64,000 nucleotides of DNA. Source: Janthinobacterium sp. PC23-8 (GTDB taxonomy: Bacteria; Pseudomonadota; Gammaproteobacteria; Burkholderiales; Burkholderiaceae_D). A program made the position numbers and the translations under genes. Below, one piece after another: positions 36,966 to 45,292 of this stretch. Where the stretch lies: the NCBI RefSeq assembly GCF_002250505.1, contig NZ_NJGY01000001.1:1805968-1869967 (forward strand). Reading direction: 5' to 3'. The notes beneath the pieces are model-generated. The model worked only from the letters and a program-made list of their open reading frames with translations, made no database searches and was not told the origin of the DNA. The stretch's first letter is position 1, and every line of letters starts with the position of its first letter.

Positions 36966-37634
36966 ATGAAACAACTGGTGCTCGATCTCGGCACAGACCA
37001 GGCGCACAGCCTCGATACCTTCGAGGTGGGACAAAATGCCGAAGTGGCGCAGTTGATGCGCCAGTTCGCCGCGCGCACGGCGCGCGAACATTTTGCCTAC
37101 CTGTGGGGCGAGCTGGCCGCCGGCAAGAGCCATCTGCTCAAGGCCCTGGCCAGCACCGAGCGCGCGCGCTATATTTCGCCGTTTTCGATCGAGTCCGAAT
37201 TCCTCTACTCTCCCGAGGTCGACCTGTACCTGCTCGACGACTGCGAAAAGCTGTCGCCGCTGGCGCAGATCGACGCCTTTGCCCTGTTCAATGAAATCCG
37301 CGCCAACCAGGCCTACATGGTGTGCAGCGGCGCCGTGCCGCCGGCCGTGCTGCCGGTGCGCGAAGACTTGCGCACGCGCATGGGCTGGGGCCTGATCTAC
37401 CAGATCCATGGCCTGACCGACGATGAAAAAATTGCCGCCCTGACACAAGCGGCCACCACCCGCGGCTTGACCTTGTCGCCCGGCGTGTTACCCTATCTGC
37501 TGTCCCATTTCCGGCGCGACATGCGTTCGCTGTCGACGATGCTGGACTCACTCGACCTCTACTCCCTTGAAACCCAACGTCCGATCACCTTGCCCTTGTT
37601 GCGCGAGTTGTTGCAGGCGGAAGCGAAAGAATGA
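36966..37634 (+). CDS. hda: DnaA regulatory inactivator Hda
   Basis: A DnaA-related AAA+ protein that, with the sliding clamp, stimulates ATP hydrolysis by DnaA and so limits re-initiation. The 222 residues start with the clamp-binding type segment KQLVLDLGT, followed by the P-loop-like GELAAGKSHLL near residues 48-58, the Walker B-like LYLLDDCEKL, and a C-terminal RRDMRSLSTMLDSLD with the arginine-finger type region. The stop overlaps the start of the HAD gene (ATGATGA). Confidence 0.92.
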   Translation: MKQLVLDLGTDQAHSLDTFEVGQNAEVAQLMRQFAARTAREHFAYLWGELAAGKSHLLKALASTERARYISPFSIESEFLYSPEVDLYLLDDCEKLSPLAQIDAFALFNEIRANQAYMVCSGAVPPAVLPVREDLRTRMGWGLIYQIHGLTDDEKIAALTQAATTRGLTLSPGVLPYLLSHFRRDMRSLSTMLDSLDLYSLETQRPITLPLLRELLQAEAKE

Positions 37635-38305
37635 TGAATCTGGCCCTGTTTGACCTCGACCACACCCTGCTGCCCATCGACTCCGATCACGAGTGGGGCG
37701 AATTTCTGGTACGCAGCGGCGTGGTGGACGCCACCGAATTTACGCGCCGCAATGACGGCTTTTTTGCCCAATACCAGGCCGGCACCCTGGACGCGGTGGA
37801 ATACCTGGAATTCGCGCTCGGCAACCTGGCGCAGTTCCCGCGCGCGCGCCTGGACGAACTGCATGCGCAATTCATGGCCGAAGTCGTGCTGCCGGCGATC
37901 CGTCCCGAAGTCGTGGCGCTGCTGAAACAGCACCAGGACGCGGGCGACCTGATCGCCATCGTCACGGCCACCAACCAATTCGTCACCAGGCCGATCGCCG
38001 CCGCCCTGGGCGTCGAGCACCTGATCGCCGCCATGCCCGAATACGACGCCGACGGCAATGTGACGGGCAAACTCATCGGCACGCCGACCCTGGGCGCCGG
38101 CAAGCTGACCCATACCCATGCCTGGCTGGAAAAGCTGGGCAAGGAACTGGGCCAGTTCGAACGCAGTTATTTCTACAGCGACTCGCATAACGACATCCCC
38201 CTGTTGTCGGTGGTGACCCACCCGGTCGCCACCAACCCCAACGCCGCTTTGAGCGCACACGCATCCCTCCACGGCTGGCCATCACTCCACTTATTCAATG
38301 ATTAA
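37631..38305 (+). CDS. HAD-IB family phosphatase (SerB-like)
   Basis: A 224-residue haloacid dehalogenase-type hydrolase. Motif I LFDLDHTLL near residues 6-14 carries the two aspartates, motif II is IVTATNQF, motif III is GAGKLTHTHAWL, and motif IV is YSDSHNDIPLL. Family members include SerB, but without flanking serine genes the substrate is open. Two ATG codons stand in tandem (37631 and 37634); the first overlaps the hda stop. The C-terminus overlaps the pcnB start by eight bases. Confidence 0.88.
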   Translation: MMNLALFDLDHTLLPIDSDHEWGEFLVRSGVVDATEFTRRNDGFFAQYQAGTLDAVEYLEFALGNLAQFPRARLDELHAQFMAEVVLPAIRPEVVALLKQHQDAGDLIAIVTATNQFVTRPIAAALGVEHLIAAMPEYDADGNVTGKLIGTPTLGAGKLTHTHAWLEKLGKELGQFERSYFYSDSHNDIPLLSVVTHPVATNPNAALSAHASLHGWPSLHLFND

Positions 38306-39665
38306 AAAATTCATCCGCAAGATCCTCGGCGTTAAAAAAGAGGCAGCGCGCGACACCACGGTAGCCACCGTGCTCGGCCCCGCGCAACACGGAATCGATC
38401 CGAAACTGGTGACCTCGAACGCCATCCGCGTCACCAGCAGCCTGCAGGAAGCGGGCTTCGAGGCGTTCGTGGTGGGCGGCGCCGTGCGCGACCTGCTGCT
38501 GGGCGTGAAACCGAAAGACTTCGACATCGCCACCAACGCCACGCCGGAACAGGTCAAGCGCTTGTTCCGCCGCGCCTTTATCATCGGCAAGCGCTTCCAG
38601 ATCGTGCACGTGATGTTCGGCCAGGACTTGCTGGAAGTGACGACCTTCCGCGGCGCCGGCGCCGATTCGGCGCCGAAAGATGAACATGGCCGCGTGCTGC
38701 GCGACAATACCTTCGGCCTGCAGCACGAAGACGCGCTGCGCCGCGACTTCACCATCAACGCCATGTACTACAACCCGGCCACGCAGGAAGTGCTGGACTA
38801 CCACGGCGGCGCGGAAGACATCCGCGCCAAAACCCTGCGCATGATCGGCAAACCGGAAGAGCGCTACCGCGAAGACCCGGTGCGCATGCTGCGCGTGGTG
38901 CGCTTCGCCGCCAAGCTCAAATTCACCATCGAGCCGCACACGGCCGAACCGATCGCCGTGATGGCGCCCTTGATCAACAATGTGCCGGCGCCGCGCGTGT
39001 TCGATGAAATGCTCAAACTGCTGATGAGCGGCCACGCGCTGGCGTGCCTGCAGCAACTGCGCAAGGAAGGCCTGCATCACGGCCTGCTGCCGCTGCTCGA
39101 CGTGGTGCTGGAGCAGCCGCTGGGCGCCAAGTTCGTCACCCTGGCGCTGGACGCCACCGATGCCCGCATTGCCGCCGGCAAGACGGTCTCGCCAGGCTTC
39201 CTGTTCGCTTCCCTGCTGTGGCATCAGGTGCTGGAAAAATGGACCGCCTACCGCGCCGCCGGCGAATCGACCATCCCCGCGCTGCACCTGGCGGCCGACG
39301 ACGTGCTCGATTCGCAAACGGAAAAGCTGGCCCTGCAGCGCAAGATCGGTTCGGACATGCGCGATATCTGGTCGATGCAGCCTCGCTTCGAGCGCCGGGT
39401 CGGCAAGGCCCCGCACAAGCTGCTCGAGCATTTGCGCTTCCGCGCCGGCTACGACTTCCTGCTGCTGCGCTGTGCCTCGGGCGAGATCGACACCGAGCTT
39501 GGCGAATGGTGGACCGCCTTCTACGAAGGCGATGAAGAGACGCGCGAAGCGCTGCTGGCCAGCGCCAACGCCGCACCCGGCGCCGTCAAGAAAAAACGTC
39601 CGCCACGCCGCAGCACCCGCAGCAAGAGCGGTGGCGCCGCCGACAGCAGCGGCAGCGAGCAATAA
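38298..39665 (+). CDS. pcnB: Poly(A) polymerase I
   Basis: Adds A tails to RNA 3' ends and so marks them for decay. The 455 residues hold the nucleotidyltransferase head EAFVVGGAVRDLLLG and KDFDIATNATPEQVK, then EDALRRDFTINAMYYN and RYREDPVRMLRVVRFAAKL, which distinguish PcnB from tRNA CCA-adding enzyme. A basic C-terminal tail (KKKRPPRRSTRS) is typical of PcnB and probably binds RNA. The start overlaps the HAD gene by eight bases, and folK follows seven bases later. Confidence 0.93.
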   Translation: MIKKFIRKILGVKKEAARDTTVATVLGPAQHGIDPKLVTSNAIRVTSSLQEAGFEAFVVGGAVRDLLLGVKPKDFDIATNATPEQVKRLFRRAFIIGKRFQIVHVMFGQDLLEVTTFRGAGADSAPKDEHGRVLRDNTFGLQHEDALRRDFTINAMYYNPATQEVLDYHGGAEDIRAKTLRMIGKPEERYREDPVRMLRVVRFAAKLKFTIEPHTAEPIAVMAPLINNVPAPRVFDEMLKLLMSGHALACLQQLRKEGLHHGLLPLLDVVLEQPLGAKFVTLALDATDARIAAGKTVSPGFLFASLLWHQVLEKWTAYRAAGESTIPALHLAADDVLDSQTEKLALQRKIGSDMRDIWSMQPRFERRVGKAPHKLLEHLRFRAGYDFLLLRCASGEIDTELGEWWTAFYEGDEETREALLASANAAPGAVKKKRPPRRSTRSKSGGAADSSGSEQ

Positions 39666-39671
39666 ACAGTC

Positions 39672-40151
39672 ATGGCGCAGGTCACCGCGTACATCGGCAT
39701 CGGCGCCAACCTGGGCGACGCGCGCGCGAACGTGCTTGAGGCCATCGCGCGCCTGGCGCGCCTGCCCGGCGCCACCCTGGTCGAGGCCTCGCCCAGCTAC
39801 CGCACCGCACCGATCGATGCGAGCGGCGACGATTACATCAACGCCGTGGCGCGCATCAGCACCACCTTGCCGGCCGAGGAACTGCTGCGGGCGCTGCACG
39901 CGATCGAAGCGCAGCACGGCCGCGAGCGGCCCTATCGCAACGCGCCGCGCACCCTGGACCTGGACCTGCTGCTGTACGGTGAGGAGCAGATCGCCAGCGC
40001 CACCTTGACGGTGCCGCATCCGCGCATGACCGAACGCGCCTTTGTGCTGGTGCCGCTGCTGGCGCTCATGCCCTCGATCACGGTGCCGGGCAAAGGCGCA
40101 GCCAGCGATTATCTCGCGTCGGTGGCCGGCCAGGCGATCAGCAAACTCTGA
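39672..40151 (+). CDS. folK: 2-amino-4-hydroxy-6-hydroxymethyldihydropteridine diphosphokinase
   Basis: Transfers pyrophosphate from ATP to the pterin in folate synthesis. The 159 residues carry YIGIGANLGDA at the start, VEASPSYRTAPI, YINAVARI and RTLDLDLLLYG, all family hallmarks, with PHPRMTERAFVLVPL near the end. It directly follows pcnB as in many proteobacteria. Its stop overlaps the -35 of the panB promoter. Confidence 0.95.
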   Translation: MAQVTAYIGIGANLGDARANVLEAIARLARLPGATLVEASPSYRTAPIDASGDDYINAVARISTTLPAEELLRALHAIEAQHGRERPYRNAPRTLDLDLLLYGEEQIASATLTVPHPRMTERAFVLVPLLALMPSITVPGKGAASDYLASVAGQAISKL

Positions 40152-40176
40152 CCGCAACGGGGCCATGCTCTACAAT
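40148..40176 (+). promoter_or_regulatory. Likely panB promoter
   Basis: CTGACC and TACAAT stand 17 bases apart, a fair sigma-70 match, about 70 bases before the panB ATG. The -35 overlaps the folK stop codon. Confidence 0.5.
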
Positions 40177-40248
40177 GCCGCCCCTGCACGCCGCCATATA
40201 AAGGTCTACACTAGCGGCGCTGTATCCCTTTCACTTTAGAGAATACCT

Positions 40249-41124
40249 ATGTCCGCTTATTTGCAAGGAACCGATCTGGCCGCCAAAGACAAGGCGAACG
40301 CCCCTGCCCCTGCGCCAGCGAAGAGCGTCGCCAGCAAGGCCGTGACCATCCATACCCTGGCCACGCTGCGCGCCGCCGGTGAAAAGATCTCCATGCTGAC
40401 CTGCTACGACGCCAGCTTCGCCTCGCTGATGGACCGCTGCGGTGTCGAGATTTTGCTGATCGGCGATTCGCTCGGCATGGTCTGCAACGGCCACAACTCC
40501 ACCCTGCCCGTGACGGTGGCCGAACTGGCCTACCACACGGCGTCGGTGGCGCGCGGCGCCAGGAGCGCCATGGTGATGGCCGACCTGCCGTTCGGCGCCT
40601 ACGGCACAGTGGAAACCGCCTATGCCAACGCGGTCATCCTGATGCAGGCCGGCGCGCACATGATCAAGATCGAAGGCGGCGCCTGGCTGGCCGACACCGT
40701 CAGGTTTCTGACCGAACGCGGCATCCCCATCTGCGCCCATATCGGCCTCACGCCGCAATCGGTGCACCAGTTGGGCGGCTACAAAGTACAGGGCAAGAGC
40801 ACGGAAAGCGCCGAGCAGCTGAAAAACGACGCGCTGGCGCTGCAGAACGCGGGCGCGGCCATCGTGCTGATGGAAGCGATGCCGGCCCAGCTGGGCAAGG
40901 AAGTGACCGAGATGCTGCACGTGCCGACCATCGGCATCGGCGCCGGCCCCGACTGCTCGGGCCAGGTGCTGGTGATGCACGACATGCTGGGCGTGTTCCC
41001 GGGCCGCAAGGCGCGCTTCGTGCGCAACTTCATGGAAGGCGCCGCCAGCATCGACGAAGCCGTCAGCGCCTATGTGCGCGCGGTAAAAGAGGGCAGTTTT
41101 CCGGCGATGGAACACTGTTTCTGA
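40249..41124 (+). CDS. panB: 3-methyl-2-oxobutanoate hydroxymethyltransferase
   Basis: First committed step of pantothenate synthesis; transfers a hydroxymethyl group from methylene-tetrahydrofolate to 2-oxoisovalerate. The 291 residues include [27 protein letters not shown] (metal-binding Asp), [18 protein letters not shown] and [14 protein letters not shown]. An N-terminal extension of about 30 residues, rich in Ala/Pro/Lys, precedes the usual start. panC is not adjacent: a hip module stands downstream instead. Confidence 0.94.
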   Translation: MSAYLQGTDLAAKDKANAPAPAPAKSVASKAVTIHTLATLRAAGEKISMLTCYDASFASLMDRCGVEILLIGDSLGMVCNGHNSTLPVTVAELAYHTASVARGARSAMVMADLPFGAYGTVETAYANAVILMQAGAHMIKIEGGAWLADTVRFLTERGIPICAHIGLTPQSVHQLGGYKVQGKSTESAEQLKNDALALQNAGAAIVLMEAMPAQLGKEVTEMLHVPTIGIGAGPDCSGQVLVMHDMLGVFPGRKARFVRNFMEGAASIDEAVSAYVRAVKEGSFPAMEHCF

Positions 41125-41130
41125 TGTAGC

Positions 41131-41463
41131 CTATTGAGGCGATATCGCCCCGGCGCTCTGCGGGGCGATTTTTTTTTCACGCAGCGTTTCTGTCCGTACA
41201 AAGGCCACCTCCAGGCCAAAGAACTGTCCGATACGGTTCAGCGTCTGGATGGTCGGATTGCCCTTGCCGCTCTCGATCTCCTTGATGACCTTTGTGCTCA
41301 CGCCCCGGTGCGTCGCAAACTCTGCCTGCGTCATGCGCGAGATGGCGCGCATTTCCTTGACCGCGTGCTGTAGTGTGACGGCTCCTGCTTCAATGGCTTC
41401 GTAAAGCGCTGCCCTGCGCTGCCGCAACTCTTCCTTGTCAACGGTCTTTTTCGTACGCGCCAT
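41131..41463 (-). CDS. hipB: HipB-like HTH antitoxin / repressor
   Basis: A 110-residue Cro/CI-type helix-turn-helix protein. The DNA-binding domain is about residues 45-95: MTQAEFATHRGVSTKVIKEIESGKGNP spans the two recognition helices, followed by TIQTLNRIGQFFGLEVAFV. An N-terminal arm of about 40 residues is basic and helical. The gene starts one base after the hipA stop (TGACATG), so it is the second gene of the pair. It ends six bases from the panB stop, and its last codons are written in the panB terminator hairpin. It probably binds HipA and represses the pair. Confidence 0.85.
   Translation of the reverse strand: MARTKKTVDKEELRQRRAALYEAIEAGAVTLQHAVKEMRAISRMTQAEFATHRGVSTKVIKEIESGKGNPTIQTLNRIGQFFGLEVAFVRTETLREKKIAPQSAGAISPQ
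41144..41177 (+). terminator. panB terminator, embedded in the hipB 3' end
   Basis: ATCGCCCCG and CGGGGCGAT are separated by eight bases, and the second arm is followed by a run of T to 41177, about 20 bases after the panB stop. The same bases code for the last residues of HipB on the other strand. Confidence 0.9.
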
Positions 41464-41464
41464 G

Positions 41465-42757
41465 TCAGTGCTCTCCCAATGCCTTGAGCTGTTCGATCTG
41501 CCCGGCGATATGTGGACGGAGGAAAGCAATGATGTCATCATCCACGCCTGCCTCTTGCATATGCTGTTCCAGCGCAGCCAGTTGCTGGGAAAATCCGTAT
41601 AACGCGAGGCGGATCTGCTGGCGCTCCACGTCCAGCATGCTGATCGTAGCCAGTATCGTCGTCCAGTCATGCAGCTCGTTTTTGGTGTCCGGGTGATACC
41701 AGCGCGCCGCACGTGGTATGCCATCCGGGTCCAGGTACATCGGCGCAAAATCGAACAGCGGTGTGAGGCGCACCTCGGCACCAACTTGCTGTACCGCCGT
41801 ATTGCGTGCGTGATTATCGGTATTGCGCATAGCCAGGTTCAAGATATCGCGTTTGAGAAATTCGATGGTTTCCGCAGTCTTGTCGCTGACGACAGCGCGC
41901 AGCGCCTGCAATAGCGCGAATTGACTAGGCGTGGCTTCAAAGCCAACGATACCTGCCAGCGAAGCGGCGCTTTCCTGATGGAGTCGCAGCACTTTTCCAT
42001 CCCGGATGCGGCGGTCAAAGCGGGGAATGAACAAAGTATCGTCCTGGTAGCGCAGTTGGCCTTCGGTACGCAGGCCCAGCGCGCGCGCCACAGTCATGTA
42101 CGCGGCTTCATTTCTCAATACCTTAGCGTCGCTGGCGGTCTTTCCGCGCGGACGCTTGACGATGAAATGGGCAGCTGCGTACTGGTCCGCCAGAGCCCCA
42201 TCGGCATGCCAGAGACCAGCATGGTCGGTAGTCAGCAGATATTTCGGCGCCGCTCCTTGCACCCCCAGACTGCCGGCGGCCAGCATGCCATGCATCAGCA
42301 TGCGCTCATTGAAGGCATCGCCACGACCTATGATCTCGTCCAGTGAAAAGCCGGACTGCGGCTTGCCCTTGTCGTGGCGATTCATATGTTGTGCGTAGTA
42401 CTGCACGGCCTCGACGATGCGCACGCGCCCGATCGGATTGAATGCGCCGGCACACGCCAGCGGAAAATCGGCAGCCGGGCCATCTGCCAGTTGAAGCTGC
42501 CCAAGCAGATATGTCCGCCCGCTTCCCTGGGGAATCAGGTCAAAGACAAAGGCTGGCCATTGCGCCAGCTTCTGCATCTCTGCCGTGACGGGAAAACGCA
42601 GCGAGACAGGTCCACTCTCAAGCTTGAAGAAGGCATAATCGAGGTCATACTCGAACAGGGCAGCGGTACGTGGATTGCCACCTGCTGGCTCAAGCAAAGT
42701 CAGCGATGCGCAATCGTGCCACGCATCCTCATGAAAAATTTGAAAATGGCACTGCAT
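41465..42757 (-). CDS. hipA: HipA-like serine/threonine kinase toxin
   Basis: A 430-residue HipA family kinase. In E. coli HipA phosphorylates GltX and induces persistence. Seen: an N-terminal HipA_N-type domain (about 1-105), the activation loop AGSLGVQGAAPKYLL near residues 161-175 where the autophosphorylated Ser lies in the family, HFIVKRPRG with Lys201, IPRFDRR at 244-250, the catalytic loop NTDNHARN at 312-319 with Asp314, and LTPLFDFAP with metal-binding Asp336. All key residues are present, so the kinase should be active. GGAG at 42763-42766 serves as ribosome site. It precedes hipB, the reverse of E. coli hipBA. Confidence 0.9.
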   Translation of the reverse strand: MQCHFQIFHEDAWHDCASLTLLEPAGGNPRTAALFEYDLDYAFFKLESGPVSLRFPVTAEMQKLAQWPAFVFDLIPQGSGRTYLLGQLQLADGPAADFPLACAGAFNPIGRVRIVEAVQYYAQHMNRHDKGKPQSGFSLDEIIGRGDAFNERMLMHGMLAAGSLGVQGAAPKYLLTTDHAGLWHADGALADQYAAAHFIVKRPRGKTASDAKVLRNEAAYMTVARALGLRTEGQLRYQDDTLFIPRFDRRIRDGKVLRLHQESAASLAGIVGFEATPSQFALLQALRAVVSDKTAETIEFLKRDILNLAMRNTDNHARNTAVQQVGAEVRLTPLFDFAPMYLDPDGIPRAARWYHPDTKNELHDWTTILATISMLDVERQQIRLALYGFSQQLAALEQHMQEAGVDDDIIAFLRPHIAGQIEQLKALGEH

Positions 42758-42768
42758 GACGGCTCCAA

Positions 42769-42830
42769 TTGGATCTTATAGTAGCTAATTGTGTTCAGTT
42801 TATCCTTAAATTAGCACTTATACGATCCAA
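42769..42830. promoter_or_regulatory. Large inverted repeat upstream of hipA, probable HipB operator
   Basis: The arms TTGGATCTTATAGTAGCTAATT (42769-42790) and, inverted, AATTAGCACTTATACGATCCAA (42809-42830) match at 18 of 22 positions around an 18-base spacer. The proximal arm starts 12 bases from the hipA ATG and includes a TATAAG box on the minus strand. Autorepression by the HTH partner is expected for this family. The stretch 42758-42923 is AT-rich, with additional CTAATT/AATTAG motifs at 42805-42814, 42879-42888 and 42903-42910, and holds no gene. Confidence 0.7.
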
Positions 42831-42923
42831 ATTTTAACAAGTACGGCGCCATGAAAAATATAATGATCCCTAAAAGAACTAATTTAAGCCATCAACACCA
42901 TCAATTAGCTCTTTTAAGTACTC

Positions 42924-44411
42924 TTATAAAAATAATCCCACCTGTATCCACGTCGTCTTCAACTCCGTGTATTTATCGAGCGCATGCAAGGACTTGTCGC
43001 GCCCGTTGCCCGACTGCTTGTAGCCGCCGAACGGCACGGTGATATCGTCGCCGTCGTACTGGTTGACATGCACGGTGCCGGCGCGCAAGGCGCGCGCGGT
43101 CTGGATCGCCTTGGTAATGTCCGAGGTCCAGACGGCCGCCTGCAAGCCGTAGGGCGTGGCGTTGGCCTGGCGGATCGCGTCCTGGAGGTCCGTAAAACCG
43201 AGCACCGACAGCACCGGCCCGAAGATTTCTTCGCGCGCGATCGTCATGTTTGAATTCACGCCATCGAACAGGGTCGGCTGCACGTAGTAGCCCCCCGTGT
43301 CCGTGCGCGCCGCCACGCCGCCGCCCAATAGCTGCGCGCCTTCGCTCTTGCCTTTGGCGATATACGCCATCACCGTGTTCATTTGCGTGGCGTCGACGAT
43401 GGCGCCCATCACGGTGGCTTCATCGAGCGGATCGCCGGGCTGGAAGCGCGGCAGCATGGCCGTCGACTTGGCCAGAAATGCTTGCTTGATCGACTCTTCG
43501 ACGAACAGGCGCGACGGCGCATTGCAGCTTTCGCCCTGGTTGAAAAAGATCGAACCGATGGCCGCCGCCACCGCCTTGTCGAGGTCGGGGCAATCGGCGC
43601 AGACGATATTGGCGGATTTGCCGCCCAGTTCGGTCCAGGCCCGTTTCAGGTTCGACTGGCCGGCCATCTGCACGATCAGTTTGCCGGTGCGGGTCGAGCC
43701 CGTAAAGCCGATGCAGTCGATATCCATATGCAGCGCCAGCGCGGCGCCGGCCTCGTTGCCGTAGCCGGGCAGCACATTGAAGACGCCCGGCGGCAGACCC
43801 GCTTCGAGGCCCAGTTCGGCCAGGCGCAAGGCGGTCAGCGGCGACTTTTCGGACGGTTTCAAAATCACGCTGTTGCCGGCCGCCAGCGCCGGCGCGATCT
43901 TCCAGGCGGCCATGATCATCGGGTAGTTCCACGGCACGATGGCGGCCACCACGCCCACCGGTTCGCGCTGAATCAGGGCCAGGCTGTTGGCTGGCGTGGT
44001 CGCAATTTCATCGTAGATTTTATCGATCGCCTCACCATACCAGCGCAGGCAGTTGGCGGTGGCGCCGACGTCCACGCTCGTGCTGTATTTGATCGGCTTG
44101 CCCATGTCCAGCGTTTCGAGCAGGGCCAGTTCGGGGCCGTTCTGCTGCACCAGGTCGGCGAATTTGAGCAGCACGCGCTTGCGCTGCGCGGGTGATTTTC
44201 CGGCCCAGCGGCGATCCTCGAAGGCGGCGCGCGCGGCCAGCACGGCCGCATCGACATCGAGGCCATCGCAGCGCGCCACCTGGCTCAGCAAGCGCCCGTC
44301 GATGGGCGAGAGATTGTCGAACTGCAGGCCGGACATGGCCCAGACCCGCTCGCCATTGATAAAAGCCCGTCCATCGATCTTCAGTTCCGCCGCGCGCGCA
44401 TGCCAGTTCAT
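42924..44411 (-). CDS. puuC: Gamma-glutamyl-gamma-aminobutyraldehyde dehydrogenase-like
   Basis: An NAD(P)-dependent aldehyde dehydrogenase that fits the PuuC step of putrescine breakdown, oxidising gamma-glutamyl-gamma-aminobutyraldehyde. The 495 residues have PWNYPMIMAAWKIAPALAAGN (cofactor fold), GFTGSTRTGK, catalytic Glu261 in ELGGKSAN and nucleophile Cys296 in NQGESCNAPSR. It is last in the minus-strand polyamine cluster, 29 bases after potI. The final residues (VGLFL) are coded by an abrupt AT-rich stretch, which suggests the native C-terminus was changed where the foreign hip segment begins. Confidence 0.9.
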   Translation of the reverse strand: MNWHARAAELKIDGRAFINGERVWAMSGLQFDNLSPIDGRLLSQVARCDGLDVDAAVLAARAAFEDRRWAGKSPAQRKRVLLKFADLVQQNGPELALLETLDMGKPIKYSTSVDVGATANCLRWYGEAIDKIYDEIATTPANSLALIQREPVGVVAAIVPWNYPMIMAAWKIAPALAAGNSVILKPSEKSPLTALRLAELGLEAGLPPGVFNVLPGYGNEAGAALALHMDIDCIGFTGSTRTGKLIVQMAGQSNLKRAWTELGGKSANIVCADCPDLDKAVAAAIGSIFFNQGESCNAPSRLFVEESIKQAFLAKSTAMLPRFQPGDPLDEATVMGAIVDATQMNTVMAYIAKGKSEGAQLLGGGVAARTDTGGYYVQPTLFDGVNSNMTIAREEIFGPVLSVLGFTDLQDAIRQANATPYGLQAAVWTSDITKAIQTARALRAGTVHVNQYDGDDITVPFGGYKQSGNGRDKSLHALDKYTELKTTWIQVGLFL

Positions 44412-44440
44412 GGTGATCTCCTGTGATAGTGGAAAACAGC

Positions 44441-45292
44441 TTACTCCTGGTCGATTGTATACGCAGCGGACATCTGACGGCGCAGGCGCCGGTCGCTGCG
44501 CGCCAGCATCACCGCGTACACGATCACGGCCAACGTGACGACCAATATCGTCAGCGCGGCAATGGCGTTGACGCGCGGGTCCAGGCCCAGCCGCGCGCGC
44601 GAAAAGATCACCAGCGGCATGGTGGTCGAACCGGGGCCGGACAGGAAGGCCGACAGCACCACATCGTCCAGCGACAAGGTAAACGTCAGCAGCCAGCTTG
44701 ACGCCAGCGCTTGCGTGATATTGGGCAGGGTCACCAGGAAAAACACCTGGTGCGCGCGGCAGCCCAGGTCCATCGCCGCTTCACTGAGCGACTTGCTCAT
44801 CTCCTGCAGGCGCGACTGCACCACCACGGCTGCATAGGCCATGCCCAGCAGGGTGTGGCCGAGCCAGATGGTGGCGACGCCCCGCTCGGGAAACCCGAAC
44901 ACCTTTTCCATGGATACCAGCATCAGCAGCAATGACAGGCCGATGATCACCTCGGGCATCACCAGGGGCGCGCTGACCATGGATGAAAACAGGGTACGGC
45001 CCTTGAAACGCTGGTAATTGACGAGGGCAAAGGCGGCAAAGGTGCCCAGCACCACCGACGAAGTGGCCGACATGAAGGCGATTTTCAGCGACAGGCCAAA
45101 GCCGGCGATGATCTCCGTGTCGCTGACGAGCTCCTGGTACCAGCGCAGGGAAAACCCGGTCCACACCATGTCCTGGCGCGAGCTGTTGAACGAGAAGACG
45201 ATCAGCACGATGATGGGCAAATACAGGAACAGATAGCCGAGCGAGAGCCAGCCACGGCCGAACCAGCGCTGCAGGAAGGTACGCCCGTTCAT
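44441..45292 (-). CDS. potI: Polyamine ABC transporter permease PotI
   Basis: The second inner membrane subunit of the PotFGHI putrescine importer. The 283 residues have six predicted helices and the permease EAA loop SLSEAAMDLGCRAHQVFFLVTLPNI, which docks on the ATPase. PNI is followed by LASSWLLTFTLSLDDVVLSAF, typical of PotC/PotI. The start overlaps the end of potH by four bases. Confidence 0.92.
   Translation of the reverse strand: MNGRTFLQRWFGRGWLSLGYLFLYLPIIVLIVFSFNSSRQDMVWTGFSLRWYQELVSDTEIIAGFGLSLKIAFMSATSSVVLGTFAAFALVNYQRFKGRTLFSSMVSAPLVMPEVIIGLSLLLMLVSMEKVFGFPERGVATIWLGHTLLGMAYAAVVVQSRLQEMSKSLSEAAMDLGCRAHQVFFLVTLPNITQALASSWLLTFTLSLDDVVLSAFLSGPGSTTMPLVIFSRARLGLDPRVNAIAALTILVVTLAVIVYAVMLARSDRRLRRQMSAAYTIDQE

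Noticed and set aside
42851-43042. Short plus-strand frame in the AT-rich region next to hipA
   Set aside because: It starts in non-coding AT-rich DNA and continues antisense into puuC with no sensible protein features; probably chance.
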